A stretch of DNA of 64,000 nt, taken from Neodiprion pinetum. Lineage: Eukaryota; Arthropoda; Insecta; Hymenoptera; Diprionidae. The notes under the pieces are model-generated. The model made no database searches and was not told where the DNA came from. It worked only from the letters and a program-made list of their open reading frames with translations. The position numbers and the translations under genes are program-made. The stretch is from NCBI RefSeq assembly GCF_021155775.2, contig NC_060233.1:39091077-39155076 (forward strand), given 5' to 3'. Numbering within the stretch: position 1 is the first letter of the stretch; every line of letters begins with the position of its first letter. Shown one piece after another: positions 43,111 to 57,800 of this stretch.

Positions 43111-46100
43111 GCCGCGGAGAGATTGACACGGAAATATTTTGGGAATTCCGTTACATACCCGATGCCAATTTAACTACGTACGGGCTTCACAGACTGCAGG
43201 TCTTGATAGTGCGTGAGCAGAAAAAAAGGTTGGACCAAGGTTCGTTAGCAGGAATTATTTGTGATAATAGGGCTGAATTTGAATCGAAATTTTTTAAGTT
43301 TTATGAACTTGAAATCAAAGAATCTAGTTTTATCAATGATTTCAAAACAATAGTAATAGATACGAAAAGCGCATTGATTAACTAGACTTGGAGGAGAGTA
43401 GTTATGTAGTTAAAAATTTTCAGAGCAGAGGTACTGTCTAAATTATACCTATACGTTTCTTACAAAGTAGGTGAAATTTCAGAACACCTGGGAATTTGCG
43501 TGTAAGTCGAATCTATAGAGACATAGAAACGTAACTAATTTACCGATATGAATTGGTACAATGCATAATTTGTATTGATGATAATGCGCGCGTAATATTG
43601 TCACTTTATTATATTTATTCAAACTATAATCTATTTAGCGAAGGTATAATGATTACATATGATGCATATATATAGTGATTCATCAGCCTTACGCATATTT
43701 GTGTATTATACAGTACTGTCACACTTTGCACAGTTATGTTTGTACAATTTATAGAGACATGTGCGTATGTATTTGATTATACGTAAAAGATACAGCTGGC
43801 AGTCCGATACCTATGATGCATACATTGAACAAGTTTTTCGATTCTTCCAAAACATTACTTCCACGATTTTCACAATATTATCATATCACATGTACCTTTA
43901 ATTGATCCGCGTCGCCCGGTTTTTCGCATAATTAGTAGATACTTAGCATAACTTTCGGAGCTAATTAAAAATCGATGTGATCCAGATAGTGTGTATTGTA
44001 TAAATCGCGAGGCTTCGTAATGTCTAAGAATTATTCTTAAAATAAATTAATGTAAAGTATAAATACTTATTTCACGTTATCGTTCGGAGTTTCAATGACA
44101 TATAACAAGGATCTTGGTACAAGAGTGAGTAAGTTATAAAATAATTGTACAAAGAATTTTGAATAATACCTAAAAAAAATCTTCAGTCTGTGAATGAAAC
44201 GCTATAAAAATTTGACCCTATGCATGCATGAAACGAAAAATGAAACGTTGAACGATAACGAACGAGCTCTTACATGCGATTACCAATATACCCAAGGTAC
44301 AATACGCGGGAGGGGGGAAAGCCTGCCCGAACACGTGACAATAACCCGAAGTCTGATATAAATATTTCGAACTTTATAGGCGATAGTAAATAAAATAAAT
44401 TAAGGAAATAGCCGGGGCCCAGAAGCGGAGGTTGTAGGTAATATCCCGCACCACGTGTCCCGGAGTCCCGAATATCATTTGGTAATAAAAGATTCGATGC
44501 GGCATCGGCATCGGCGTCGGCGGAGGATGAGGACGCGCATCCCATGAACGACTTCTTCGTACCCCGCGAGAAAATCCCCTGACATAAGGCCACTTTCTGT
44601 CCGACCGTCACAAAGGTTAGACTTAGTTTACGTCCGTGTCTTCTACGCATATATTAACCCCGGCCCGAGTCCACAAAACGCCACTCGCTTCCTCTCTCCC
44701 TCTCTCTGTCTCTTTCTCTCTCTGGAGTTTCTCCGGTGTTACCGGCTCTGCACATAACGGCTGTTTGGAGGCGTGTCAATTTTATCCATTTTACCACTCT
44801 TATCCCGCATCCCCCGCACCGGAGTAGCTGAAGTCTAGATCGGGTATAAGAGAAAGGGCAGCGACGGACAAAGGGTGGAGAATTTTTATGATAAAATAGC
44901 AAAGAGGAGGAAATAAATGCCCCTCTATCCACACGACCTCCACGCTCATCTTCTCACACAATACCTACAGACACACGAGTATACCATAGTGTTTTATTTC
45001 TGTTTGGATGAGTTTGGGCTCGCAGTTGCGAGGGCGTCGGCGGGCACCTGTTTGTATTTCGACTGTGCCGACTCATAAATCATCCCCAAAACGGACTTAG
45101 GCCCTCCGCGTTCTCCGCTCGGGAATACAGTTTCAGACCGGCAACACCCTCGACTTCACCACCGCAGCCTCCCTGCTCAATGAACCGTGCAGCCTTCCAC
45201 TTTTAGCCATGAGAAAGAGACCCGGAATCCACCCTGCGCTAATGTAATCCACAGCTCCAATAAATATGGATTTTTCACCTTGAGGTGTTGGCCGCATTTT
45301 TCCATTAAAAAAAAAAATTTTTTTTATCCAAACGCCAAGCCGTAAGATACGGTAACCAATGTCTACTCACACGTGAGATGCGAAATTTCGTTGAAGTGAG
45401 ACTTTTCAAGATTCGCAGATAAAAGGTCCGTGGATTCGTATAAGAGAAATTTTTCCACGCGAAGGAATTCAGCTCTTTTTGAAACGTTTTGTTGACTGGA
45501 ATATTTCTCTCTCAAGTCTGACAAGAGGAGAAACGATCGGACGAATTAATGGCATCAATTACGCAGGTTTGATCAACAGCCAATGAAGGGTGAACTGAAG
45601 TGAGATTCGTAAGGTCTAAATTCCAATCCTGGAGATTTAGTTCATGTTCTCTTTCTCGAATAATCCTGTGTTTCAGAAAATAAGTAATTACAGCGAGACT
45701 CGTAAATCCGCATTTTCCTAATTGGCCAAAAACAAATCTTTGTAGAGTTTCCATTCCTAGGCGATCTCATCCCAGTGATGTGATCAAAAAATGGGAGGGG
45801 TGCGAACAAGTGGCAACCAGGGTAAGTCGAATAGCTGAGGCCAGAGGCCGTTTAGCCGAAAGTTGTACCGGACTTCGGGTCTAAGGGAGAGGCGTCGAAA
45901 CTTATGGTTAGGCACTTCTTACGAGACAGCATCTGCCGCGGTTCGCCGCAGGAGGTACGGCCGACTTTGCTGCAGAGAGAAGTTTGCGACCGAGGTACGA
46001 AAGTTCGTGAGCTTCACACCTTCCTTCCCCTGTGTGCATCGGATAGATTACACTCTTGTTCGGAGACTAGGGTTGATCCTTGGCGCAGGATCAGCCCCCT

Positions 46101-47367
46101 AACTCTCAGGAATATCGTTCCTCAGATTCGAGTTCCTCGACCTCGCGTGAGAGGAGTGAAAGGGAAAAAAACACCAACAATACAAAAGCAAAACCAAAAA
46201 AAAAAAAAAAAACAACAACCCGTCAATTGTATCTATACCGAGGTACAGTATTTTACCGCTTGTCAATTTTCACCGGAAACTATCTCCCGTTGTTCGAACC
46301 CGGGAGATCAGCAACGATTCCCGTTTGAATGGCAGAAAATTTAAAAGACATTGTAAATATTTGAAATCCCTCGGATCGTGCAACCCTTATCAAATGCATT
46401 CTTATTTTTCTTCCAAAGTGTAGAGGAGACAAAGAAATGGCAACGGATTTGACGCCACTCTTTCAACGTCACGATGGTGGCTGCGCTATCAAGAACCAAT
46501 CAGCTCTAACCGTGCCAACTGAATTTCAGAGGCTTAACTATGACAGTTTGTTTCTCGTTCAATCGAACTCGTCGCATCAAGTGTTACGAAGTAAAAGAAA
46601 ATTCTCTGTATACCGCTTTCGATGAGACCCAAGGAGGGACTCGCGGCTCGCAGGGCCGGTGGAAACATCGTTACGAAAACAAATGTCGACTCATACGTAA
46701 CCAATTGTTGGAGGTCTTGCGCGGGCCCCGAGCACGGTCCCAGCAGCTGTGGGGGTTCCCCTGGTGCCTGACTGCCGCCATTAGTAACGCTTACCAAGTA
46801 TAATGCGAGAAAAATGGGAGCCGAATTATTCTGGTGGACATACAACTGGACAAAGAGGTGCGGGGGACCTCGACCCACTCCAGACACTTTCGGACATATC
46901 GGTTCCGGCCCAAACCGCCCCGGGGTTTCCGAACTGCATGCGTCTTCCCGCGGCTGCAAGATGTCCGTTTAGTATACAAATTGGTTCGCCGACTCGTGGA
47001 TGCATTTCGAGCAAAAAGACAAGTTCTACCCTTGTTTTTCCTACCTTCGTCGGAATTAACGATCTTTCGAAGAAGTGTGTATAATGCATGGCAATTATAT
47101 ACAATAATTCTCTGCAGTATGAACGTGGATTTAATAGCACGGTACGTTTCGCAGATTGAAACAACTCGTGTAAATTTGAGGAGTAAAAATTGACCGATTT
47201 TTCTCATCTTCCGACGAACTGTCGTTTGGCTTTTTTCCTCTGCTTTTCTGTTTGCTTAATCCTTCCGCTCCCCTCCGGAGCATCGCAAGCGAATATTAGA
47301 TGACACGGTTCATTGATATGGTAATGAGAGTTAACTTGCTCGCGTATGCGAGTTTACAAGAGGCTTT

Positions 47368-47391
47368 TCCTCCTCCTCCTCCTCCTCCTCT
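47368..47391. repeat. (TCC)8 microsatellite
   Basis: Eight tandem TCC units in the distal intergenic region. Confidence 0.85.
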
Positions 47392-50300
47392 TCGTTCAAA
47401 GTCCGTCTCTATCTCTGTCGGTGTCGCGGAGCCCGCCGTGAATAAAAAAACGAAGCGAAAAAGTGAGGGAAGAAAGAAACAAAAATGAGGTGGAAAAATA
47501 AAAAGTGAAAAGAACAAGAAGAACTTAAGAACCTCGTCCTGCAACGGAAATTTATGTATTTCTTCGCACTGGCGCGGCGCACGGTCCTCCATTTTTATTG
47601 TTGACGCCCGAATATTCTATAAAAGAATACAAATTTGAGAAAGCAGCGTGACATGTCACTCGATCGCGTTTCTCCTCTATAATACCCACTCGGTCTAGTC
47701 GCCTGCTGTGCAAACACGGAGCCCTCGGAAACTGAATATTTCAACAGTTTTACTTTTCACTCGTTTTTTCCATTTTCTTTTCACCTTCTTTTTTTTTCAT
47801 GCACTCTTCCTTTTCTTTTTCAAAAATTTTATCCACTCCGCTGCTACCATTATTATTGTTATTACTATCTTCAACGTATGTGTGCTCTTTGCTCTTTCAT
47901 CCATCCACCTGTGCAGAGGGCCGTTTGCCAACGTTTCTGGACTCCATAAATGATTATATACAAGGTACGTATGTATATTATACACGTATATACCTACCTG
48001 CCTGAGGTCTCAGCCCACTCGCAGCAGCACGCGTCCCGCATCCGTTCTGCGTACACATATTCGTGTCCACACACACATTATTTGTCAATACGTATGTAAC
48101 GAAATAATTTATTCGTATACATATTGTCAAGCTTTTCCTTACAAACGATGCATCTACTTTCCGACATTGTAAGTATGTGGAACATCTACGGCTTTGCTGC
48201 GAACCATTGATAATATTTCTATGTTACGGGTCTGAGGTGATTAGATTTGAAATATTACTGTAGTTATCGATTTTGTTGCAAATATTTTTTTATTTCGTTT
48301 CACTTCATAATTTTAGCTATTTGGTCCAAGCCTGTATTAGATTGACTGATTTCATTATATTGTACATTTTACGTTTTAGAAGGCTGAAGAATCTACATAA
48401 CGGATAATCCTGCTCCACCAATTACAGATCCCAGTTTCTACGTCTCTTGTGACCTCTAACTGTAGAGCATGTATAACGGACGAACGATTCGTACGCCGCT
48501 TGCACAGAGCGACTTAGCCGTAGCGATAATACAGTTGTTCGTTATTTGCCGTGGATATTACACGGTGAATTCACGCCGGTGCGCAACCAGGGAGCAAATA
48601 ATCCCCGGATACTGCTTACTCGTGTTCGGATAGACTGCCGTTGACATACGAACCCCCGCGTATGCCAACCCGGTGCCCAAATGCGCCGGGTTTGCCAATC
48701 ATAGCTGCACGCAGTGAGGGGTTCGCCTCGAGCTGGAAAAGCGCGAGTGTAGGTGCGGATCTTATTCCGCTATCGCTTCGCGCGCACATCTGTCGGTAAT
48801 TTATATACCCACCTACAGGGGTATTTCAGGACGTCGAGAAGGCGACGCTACGAAAGGAGTGACGTTCGATCGATGGGTTTCAACTTGAGGAACGAGGCGG
48901 CGAATTGCGAAGTGTGCGAAGTTGAGAAGTCCGGGGGTGTCTTTAACGCCGCTATAGGTAGACGTATACAGGGTTTGGATGATAACGAGCGGATTTGCAA
49001 TCACGGCTACATTGTGCGAACCTGCTGTTAGCTAACTTCAAGAGGGATGATGAAACTCTCCCCGAGACTCGAGGCTAGGCTGGAGATCACAGAGTCCCGG
49101 AAACTCTCGGAGGGAGGGACGAGTCTTGGAGAGCCTCCCTGCTTCGCGGATATTGATATTACCGAAGTGGGTACCTACTACTTACTTACACCTCCTTCAC
49201 ACACACTTACGTCTGTATCAACTGCGATGTTAATTTGAATCTGTCTGGGCCACGGGCACCCAGTGCGCGGAAAATGATATCCGGGAAGAATCGTCAGTCC
49301 CTTTCACCCAACCCCCATTTTTGTGAACGTCAAGTTTTCAAATTGCACGATTTCACTGATTTGCAGAAACGTTGCTTGTCGTGTAATTTGAATAGTTTCG
49401 TCATTGGAGTTTTAGAGTTTTCCAAACCGTTTTCAACTTCATTCAAGACAGTTCCCAGCCGTCAAAAGTTACGAATTCCGTGTTGGTTCTTATTTTTACA
49501 CTTGACGCACACACGCATACTCGCGTCAAAAGTAAAGTAAGTCTGTGGCGATGGAATGTGCGCTTCCAATGAGTCGTGGATAGCTGCTGTTGCATTTTGG
49601 ACGCGGGGTTAACCGTCTGCGGGAATCTCTTGTTCGATCTGTTTTTATAGGCAAGGCTATCGCGTCTATATGAAAGACATACGTGCCTGACTCGAGTGCG
49701 CCGTTTTAATGTTTTCCTTGAAAATTCCTCCCTCTTATACGGACTCCACGCACTCCTGCAACCTGAGCTTATAAGAGCAGTCCTCGATTTTCTCGGTCTA
49801 AAACCCTTCCCCCGGTACTTGTATTACCCAGGAATCTCGATTAGCTGGCGATAGGAATGTGCAGGTTTCACATGCTTGTATAGCACATGAACTTGACGAA
49901 GTTGAGACAAGTTTGATTTGTATCTTACCAAAGATATTATAGACTGCTCAAAAATTAAGGTAGCCGGGTATAAAATATTCAGATTTGTCACGATTTCGAT
50001 AATCAATTACAAGCGTAAAAATTCCGAATGTTTTCACCTTTTAATTTAACTATCAAAAGAAAGAAGATACACTGGATGATTTCTACCTACGTATCACAAG
50101 TTTATGGAGTTTCATTTGATATAAATCCGAGCGATTGCAATGGTTCAAAGTTTCGGAATATATTTTCCCCGGAATAAAAAAGAAACTGGCCTATTAAACG
50201 GGGGTCAAAAATTTCCCGCCCCCACGTCCGAGCATAAAAGTCACACGGAAGGGACGAGTCGAGGCGTAGTAAACCGAAAGAAAGAATAATCGGATTACCG

Positions 50301-53300
50301 TTTCACTGGGCAAAACTAATCGACGGAGGCAACCACACAGAAGGAGGCATCGGGCGCCCCGCCGCGTCGACAGCAGGGCGTTTATACATTAGGTTACACG
50401 GCTGCGTTAAGGCCCACGGGGCCCGAATTATTGCGCGCTGGTTCCGCGCCTACGTGAACGCTGCGTATAATCTTGGACATCCGGGTCGGTGGGATCCTCG
50501 CGAGGTCGGGAAGAGCTGCGACGCCTAGACCTAGACCACCTAGACTCGCTCTAACTCGGCTCTGTCGCGTGCCGGCAACTAGTTCCGGAGCAATGCGTCC
50601 CGGCGCCACGCGTCGCGCATTACGCAACGGCTGCACCTCGTGGATTCCGGACCCCAGAATTCAGGAACGACCAGGTCCCACGCCGATACTTCAACTGTGA
50701 ATGCGACCCCGGGAATTCGGTTTCGAGATATTATCAGGACGGTTCGACCACTCAACGGGGGCGCGAGTTCGCCGGTGGATCTTCAAAGAGGTCAAAGCGC
50801 CGCAATTTGGGGAGAACTTTGACCCGGGCGCAGGTTCAGGTGGAGGATTTAGAGGACTGCGGGACGAGATCGTGGGAACAGGTTGTTTCGGCGATTGCAA
50901 TGAGCTTTATGCTTTCATACATGCGGATTTAGTCTGTCAAACTCGAGTTAGAGAGATTTGTGATTTTTTATATTTGTCTGTTTTACAAATTTATTTTCGT
51001 AGTATATCGAGTTTTATTACATTTGTTCATTTACAAAAAATTTCCGTATCAAAAGGACGGAAAATTGTTTTATCCACAATCAAGTATGTAACTAACAATA
51101 GTTTCGCTAATTAGAAGGCAAAGCTTGTTCAATGAATTCAAAACTTCTGTAGAATCTGGATTTGTTTTATTGTTTGAAGTTGTGCGATCACGATTTCATC
51201 CAATTTTTGTTCAATGTATTCGATCTAACCCAAGAATAACATAACATATCCAAGTGAAATCGTGAGATTTTGACAATGATCAATTACCATACGTTAATTT
51301 TTACGCAGTTTTCGTAGATTTCTGCAAGTAATGTAACTGATTGAAATGAGTTTGCGAAAGCGACATGAACCGTGGTTCTTTGTACGACAAACTTTTATTC
51401 GAACAGATAGATCAAACTCATTTATTTTAATATTATGTATACAGAAATACAGGATAACAGTAATTTTTCACCTACATATGCACATGCTGTATAAATAACG
51501 TTGATAATATTAATAATACAATCATAAAACGTGAGAACGTGATTCACGATGTTCAATTTTCACATTTTTTACGGACCAAATAAGATACTGACAAAAATTA
51601 AATATCACATCAAAACTTGGGACCAAGGAGTCCAGTAAAAGTTCTGGGAAGTATATAATATAAGGACGCCTCGCAGTCCATGGGAGCAACACATAGCTGC
51701 ACAAGATGGAAGTGGTGAATTTGTATTTAAAAATATGCGCCGGAATGGATGCAGTTTCCATGTCGTGGGCTTTCAGTGGTACCCATAAATATGATAAGGC
51801 GGTTGAAGATAGGTGCGAGGCTCCTGGGGCCCGGAGTCTCCCCGTTCTCGATGTAACACCGAACCGAGACCGCTTAATTACTGACCACAAGAGTCCTGAT
51901 CGTACGTATAGAGTCTGAAATTAGGAGGCAGAAGTCTAGCTGCTGCATTCGGAGATCGAAAAACTCGTCGCAAAATGGAATTATAAAACTTGCGCTCCTG
52001 CTTATGCCGTCAGGACAACTAGCGGCGAAAGACGAATGGATATTTTTTCGACGGATTAAATTAGACGCGTTACTAATACGATATATAGATGTACCAATAA
52101 ATCTAGGCATTTTTTTACGTATAAATTACTAGATTAGTGATACTTCTTCGGTAATTTATCAAATTCTTCTGATCACCAAGCGAAACAGGATTTCTTTGTT
52201 GAAATTAACGAGATTAGCGCGATGGTAACGCAGAGTAAGAATAAATCGAGAATTGTTTGAAGTGGTTTAAGTCCACGCACGTATCTATACTTGCGGAACA
52301 CGTCACAGAGACATGCGGTATTTATGTATCATCAATAAATTTTAAAGAAATTATCGGTGCAGAATTATGAGGGTGAAAATTTATTTGAACAAGGTTTTTC
52401 ACAATTTCGCGTGATTTCGGTGAAAATAAATTCGTACAATCGATGCTGGTCATAGATATAAAGCGATAAAAGTGGTGAGAATATTTTTTCCTCGTGCAGT
52501 TACGAAAAGTCGAAAGCGACGGAATTTCGACAAGTTTTCAAACCAATTTTCAAATCGCAAAGAATTTTTCCCTCAACAGGTTTAGATTTACAAAAAAATT
52601 ACCACTTTTCTGCAATATGTATTTAAGAAGATACTTTGAAGAACATTTTTCATTGTTAAATATCCCGTTTTCGCCCGCACACAAATCCGTGCATAAATGC
52701 TTAGGTGTAACGGGATAGATGGGCACCTGCACCCCGAGTAAAGTAAAATGGATGCCGAGAGGGAGTCGCGTTGATCGATAAGAGCGTCGGGACGCTGGGC
52801 GTGTCTCCGTCGCGACGCCGGATTGCAGCGCAGCGTCGTCATAGTTTCCCGGAAATCTTCCATCCGCTGTTTTTCGCAAACGGAAGTTTACATCCGCAAC
52901 ATGCCGTGAAAACAAAAAGCTGCGTAAATCCCATGAGTGCAAAAATGGAAAGGAAGGAGGTTTGGGGGATGATTCGCGGACCTTTTATCAGTTTCGCGGT
53001 TAAACCATCGGCGGATATTCTAGTTTTCGTCGACTAGATCGAACGGTGGAAAGCGGCCGAAGTGACGTAACGAGATTAGGCGGGTCTCTTGGCGGATGAA
53101 CGACTTTCAGCAAGGCCAGCGCAAACCGAAATCCAATTTAATCTTAGCACTAATTGGATGACGCCTACGGTTACACGCCAAATTACCCGGGACGGTTCCT
53201 CTTCTCTTCTGGGTCCACCGGGCCAGGACCAACCTTACGATGTCCCGGACCCCGGGGTCTCGCTTGTAATTAGTTAGGTACCGAGGATCTGCCTACTTCG

Positions 53301-54828
53301 TTTCACTCCGCAACTGCAGGAGAATTACATCCGTCTAACGCGAAATCGCGCGGATGCCCGATGGATTTTGTGCGGAGCATGAAGAGTCTTCATGGTGCGG
53401 AGGTTCATCCAGTCATCTTCGTTCATTTTATTTCACCGTTTTTTTTTTTTTCCTTTCAATTCTATTCTCACTTGAATCCTTTTTCATCTAGAAATCGTTG
53501 CGTCACCAGAAGCGATGGCCGCACTAGTTGCCGTGTCGAATGCGGCTGACCCAGCCAGTGATCCTTATATCGTGATATATCGATTCATTGATTACCGCCG
53601 ATCATAACTCAACGCGAGGGCCCACAAAGACGTCGATTTAAATGATTTTTAGTTTATCGTTTTTAAATTATACCGTGGATAAAATTTGTACTTCCTTAAT
53701 TCAAAAGTATGAGTGAACTATGAGCAGTTTTTTAACTGATTCTATACCTAAGCTGATTGTATATGTTTTATAAAGTTCTTCAATTGATTAATACTCCAGT
53801 AACCGTAACGTATCGAATTTCAACCTCAAGTTCAATTGTCAGAGTTACAAACGTGGTGTTTGAATTTTTTTCGCACATAAAGCAGGAAGTGAGATTGAAA
53901 AAGGTTGTGCCAGTGGCCGCCAGGCGTTGCTGAAGCTTCGTGCTTTCTCGCAGAAGAAGCGCGGAATTGGAACAGATCAATTTTTAACAGAGGTATCGAA
54001 TGAATTCGCATTGGAATTTTACGTCTACTTCAATTTACGGGTGAAAATTGAATCTACGATCCATGTGCAAGAATTAATCGTATCTATTTTTTCAGGAATA
54101 TTCTCGCAGCTGCACGACTATGCAGGAAAACCTCCACACACGTGCCTCTATGCTTTACAATCCTCATACACGTTACAAGGCGCATACGTCATACTTTCGT
54201 AGAGAATGTGCGTTACATTCAGCTACAGATGAGGCGAGTTGGGAAGGGAAGAAGCAAGCGGGCGTGAAAGCTTGACGCCTGAATTAATTAGGTCTGTGAA
54301 GCGACGGCATGGCACGAGGTATGTGTCCATGCCTTTGCATATAGATGTGTAAGCCGCATGGCACAACATGTGCACGAAACGTACGGGTAGCTGCACCTTG
54401 TGTAAGGCATCACCTAGGAGTGTGCATACACACCGTCCCTCTAAGTGTAGGCCGCATGTGTTTGTGAACGTTTGTCGGCGGCTTGAACTGACTCAAAGTT
54501 CTCTTTGGAGTTGGAATGCTGCGTCAGTACAACGCGATTGTATTTCTCCGCCTGCAGGAGATGCTTCACTCTCAACTTGTATCGTCGGTGGTACGTGTAG
54601 AAAATTCACACCTACGAATGTTGCCCCAATCCATGTTGTTCATGGATTTTGGATAGGATGATTTTTTATTTCTGTTGTGAAAATATCACGCTACGGTTCA
54701 TAATGATAATTCGTTAAATTTGTATCGAATATTTGAAAATAAAGCGTGAAACCCAAAGTCGCAAAATTAATTCCTAACTTTAGCATACACGCAGCAGTTC
54801 CGCGAAGTCGATTAGAATTTTGTGCCAC

Positions 54829-54851
54829 CGTCGTCGTCGTCGTCGTCGTCG
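54829..54851. repeat. (CGT) microsatellite
   Basis: Seven to eight tandem CGT units in the distal intergenic region. Confidence 0.85.
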
Positions 54852-57800
54852 AGCTTTTCTTCTGACAATTGAACAAAATATGCACCCCCGCGAAATGGGG
54901 TGCAGCGGGAAGCGCAAACCCGTAATTTTACCGCAGCGGAACAATTCCGCTTGATCGTACGTTACATTCTACGCAATTTTTCGGCGGCCTTACACGCTGC
55001 AGTAGTGTGCGAATTGTAAATTATGTAGACGAAATTTAAACCGCGCCTACAACGCGATCAGGTAAAGAACTGTAATGCTTAAACGTATGGGGTTCGGATC
55101 CGCTCAAGAGTTCACATGTAACCGTATACCTGTGGGGTTCCAACAATGCGCCTAGGGGCGTTCTATTGACGCGTATGAAACGTTAGTTTTTCATTTTCAA
55201 ACGGTGGGTGTGTCGCAGCGTCACGCGCCCGACTCTCCTCAACCCCTTCATAGATAATACAATTAATTCACAGCCTCGAGGAAGAGAGAGTTAAAAAAAG
55301 AGAAAACTTCTCTGTCGGTGTGCGTTGTTCCAATTTGATGGTAAAAAATTACAGACCAAATGATGGACTAGGAAAAAAAAAAAACCGCAGTTCAATTATC
55401 TGGAAATAGAACTTTCACTCCGATAAATCACGAGCAATAAACTCAACGCAATTAAAAGAAAAAAGTTAACGGCGTATAATCAGAAATTCATTCGCCTTTA
55501 GAATGTTTCGAAAAATTGACTGGAATTATTTAAAATCTTTTTTGAAACTCCAATATAAAAGATATAGAAAAAAAAAAAAAAATGAGGTGAAGAGAAAAAT
55601 GATACATTGAAAACGGAGGAAAAATGTGGCAGGATTTGAGATGGCGACAAAGACGCGGACAGATATACGTATATGCGAGTACAGACCTAAGAGAGAAAGC
55701 GAGAAACGGGTATTTTATTTTCTGTGGTTACATTCAGATTTCCCTTGTCGTCGTGTTCAGCGATCTGTTAACAATAGAATTATCAATCAAGTGAGCTTCC
55801 CTCGGTCCTGCAGGGGTGGCTGGATCCTCGCGCCCCTGCCAGCAGCATTACTCGGTCCACTTGCCAGCAACCCTCGCCCCCGGACCCGAGGGCCCCGATT
55901 CTCCTTCAGCCCCCCAGTTAATCCTATTATTACCCACTGTGACTGACTGGGTATAAAGTCCGTGCCCTTTTTCCACGGGGTCTACGGGTGGTGGGTGTAT
56001 ATTTATTTATAGAGCCTTCTCCTAAATCGCATAGGTACACTTCTTTGAACGAAAAATAAGAAATACAAGCACCGCGTCGCGCGTACGTGGCGCATGCTAC
56101 TTTGTTTATTCATCCTATGTCGGACCCGGAAATGAATCACGTTGGTTCGCAACTGTTCCGCCGGTGTGTAACCAGTTCACTTAATCATCGACCTGGGTAC
56201 AGACATAATTCAGCCTTTATAAATGACCGTTCAATTTCAGTTTTCAACTGTTTCACCGATTGGACAGTTTTTCAGACGTTTTCCTGTGAATTAAAAAGAG
56301 GGGTTATCGATTTCAACGACTCCCACCTAAGACATTGGTTTAAAAAGAATATATATTAAACAAACACGAAAAACTAACAGTTCATTGTATTTTACAGAGA
56401 ATTGGTATTTTTTGTCAACATCGACAAGTATTTGATACGTTCTTTCCGACTTTTCTTGGATTAGAAAATTTAGCACATAGGTACTTGAATCAAAAATTTT
56501 TTTCAACGGATCAAGTATGTGTCCGTTACGTGTACGTAGAAAATATCCAACTGATTGGACAAATAACATCATGGATCGAGTTCGACGTTGAAAATAGTGT
56601 TATTTGCTAACATGGACAGAGGCGAACACGGACAACTGCAGAAGAGAAACCGTATGCGAAAAGCTGCGGAGAGCTATTCTGACCCCGAGGTGATTCCCGA
56701 CGCGTGTCCCGGGAGACAAAATACCTACCCATCATGACCCTGGAGATCTACCAATTCGGAATTATTCATGAAAACAATTAGCAGAATATAAAAGCGCCCT
56801 TTCGTAAAGGTTCAATCGATTGTGAATATCGCTAATGAGGGGGGGAGGCGGAAGGCAGCCCGTCTAGCCCCGGGCTCTTTTATCTCATATCTTGTATCTT
56901 TTATTACCTTCCGCCAGACGTATACTCTCGCCTTTCTTTTAACCCGGCTCACCTCTAACTCCACCACGGTTATAATTTGCGGTTGAAACGCGCGGTTTGA
57001 CGGGAAGGAAGTAAAGAAAATAAGTATTAATATTACCGGAGAGGCTGAAAGGTCTGGCGGGGCGCGGAGAAAGAAAAACACTTTTTATTCTTCTCAGCTC
57101 GCTTTTCGCTTCAATTTGCATCATTGGCCCGTTTCTCGATATCTCCACCCAATCTTCAATTTCCCTTGTGTTGTTCTTCCGTTCGTTGTTAGGTCCTATG
57201 CAAATCGCTCGTTTCTCGCATCGCAATCATTACGACAAAAGAAAGACAGACATACACTGTCTTTTTCCCCTGTTTTGCGATACACGGCACCAATTATTGG
57301 CAGGATCGGACGGTATCGACGGGGTGTTAAGTGTCCTCGGAAATGGTATACAAGGATATAATATCAACCGACGTTTGATTTGACATGTGTTTGAACCGTG
57401 ACCTGGCGCGAACCCCTCTGATCAGAAAGCACCGCGGGGTGCGGGATGATTAGCAAAATGGCTAATGTATAATACTAATATCCCTCGGGAGCCCCTGTCT
57501 ACTGTGTCGAATAAGTGCAGTTTGATTTGCTGTGCATAGAGTCCACTTCTTGCAAGGTCCGAGTTCTTTGACGCCATATGTCTTTGTGCTAACGTAAGTT
57601 CGATTCAGCATTCGGCAGGAAATGATAGTACCGTCTGAACTAACCTGATCATTTGCCAAATAGTGCAGCTGAAAGTTTACCTGGTTAAGAGTATCCGTTC
57701 ATATTCAAAAATCGGAAACGGAAAAAAAAATGAAAAAAGAAATGACGTCACGATCACGTAGGCGCAATAATTTTTCTGCATCGATTCGTTGTACTCAACG

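Noticed and set aside
43200..43385. AT-rich frame that looks protein-like (about 60 codons)
   Set aside because: Amino-acid composition is plausible, but no family, start context or linked exon was found.
46285..46315. tRNA T-loop-like sequence (GTTCGAACCC)
   Set aside because: The flanking stem has the wrong length for a T arm, and no D arm, anticodon arm or acceptor stem could be assembled.
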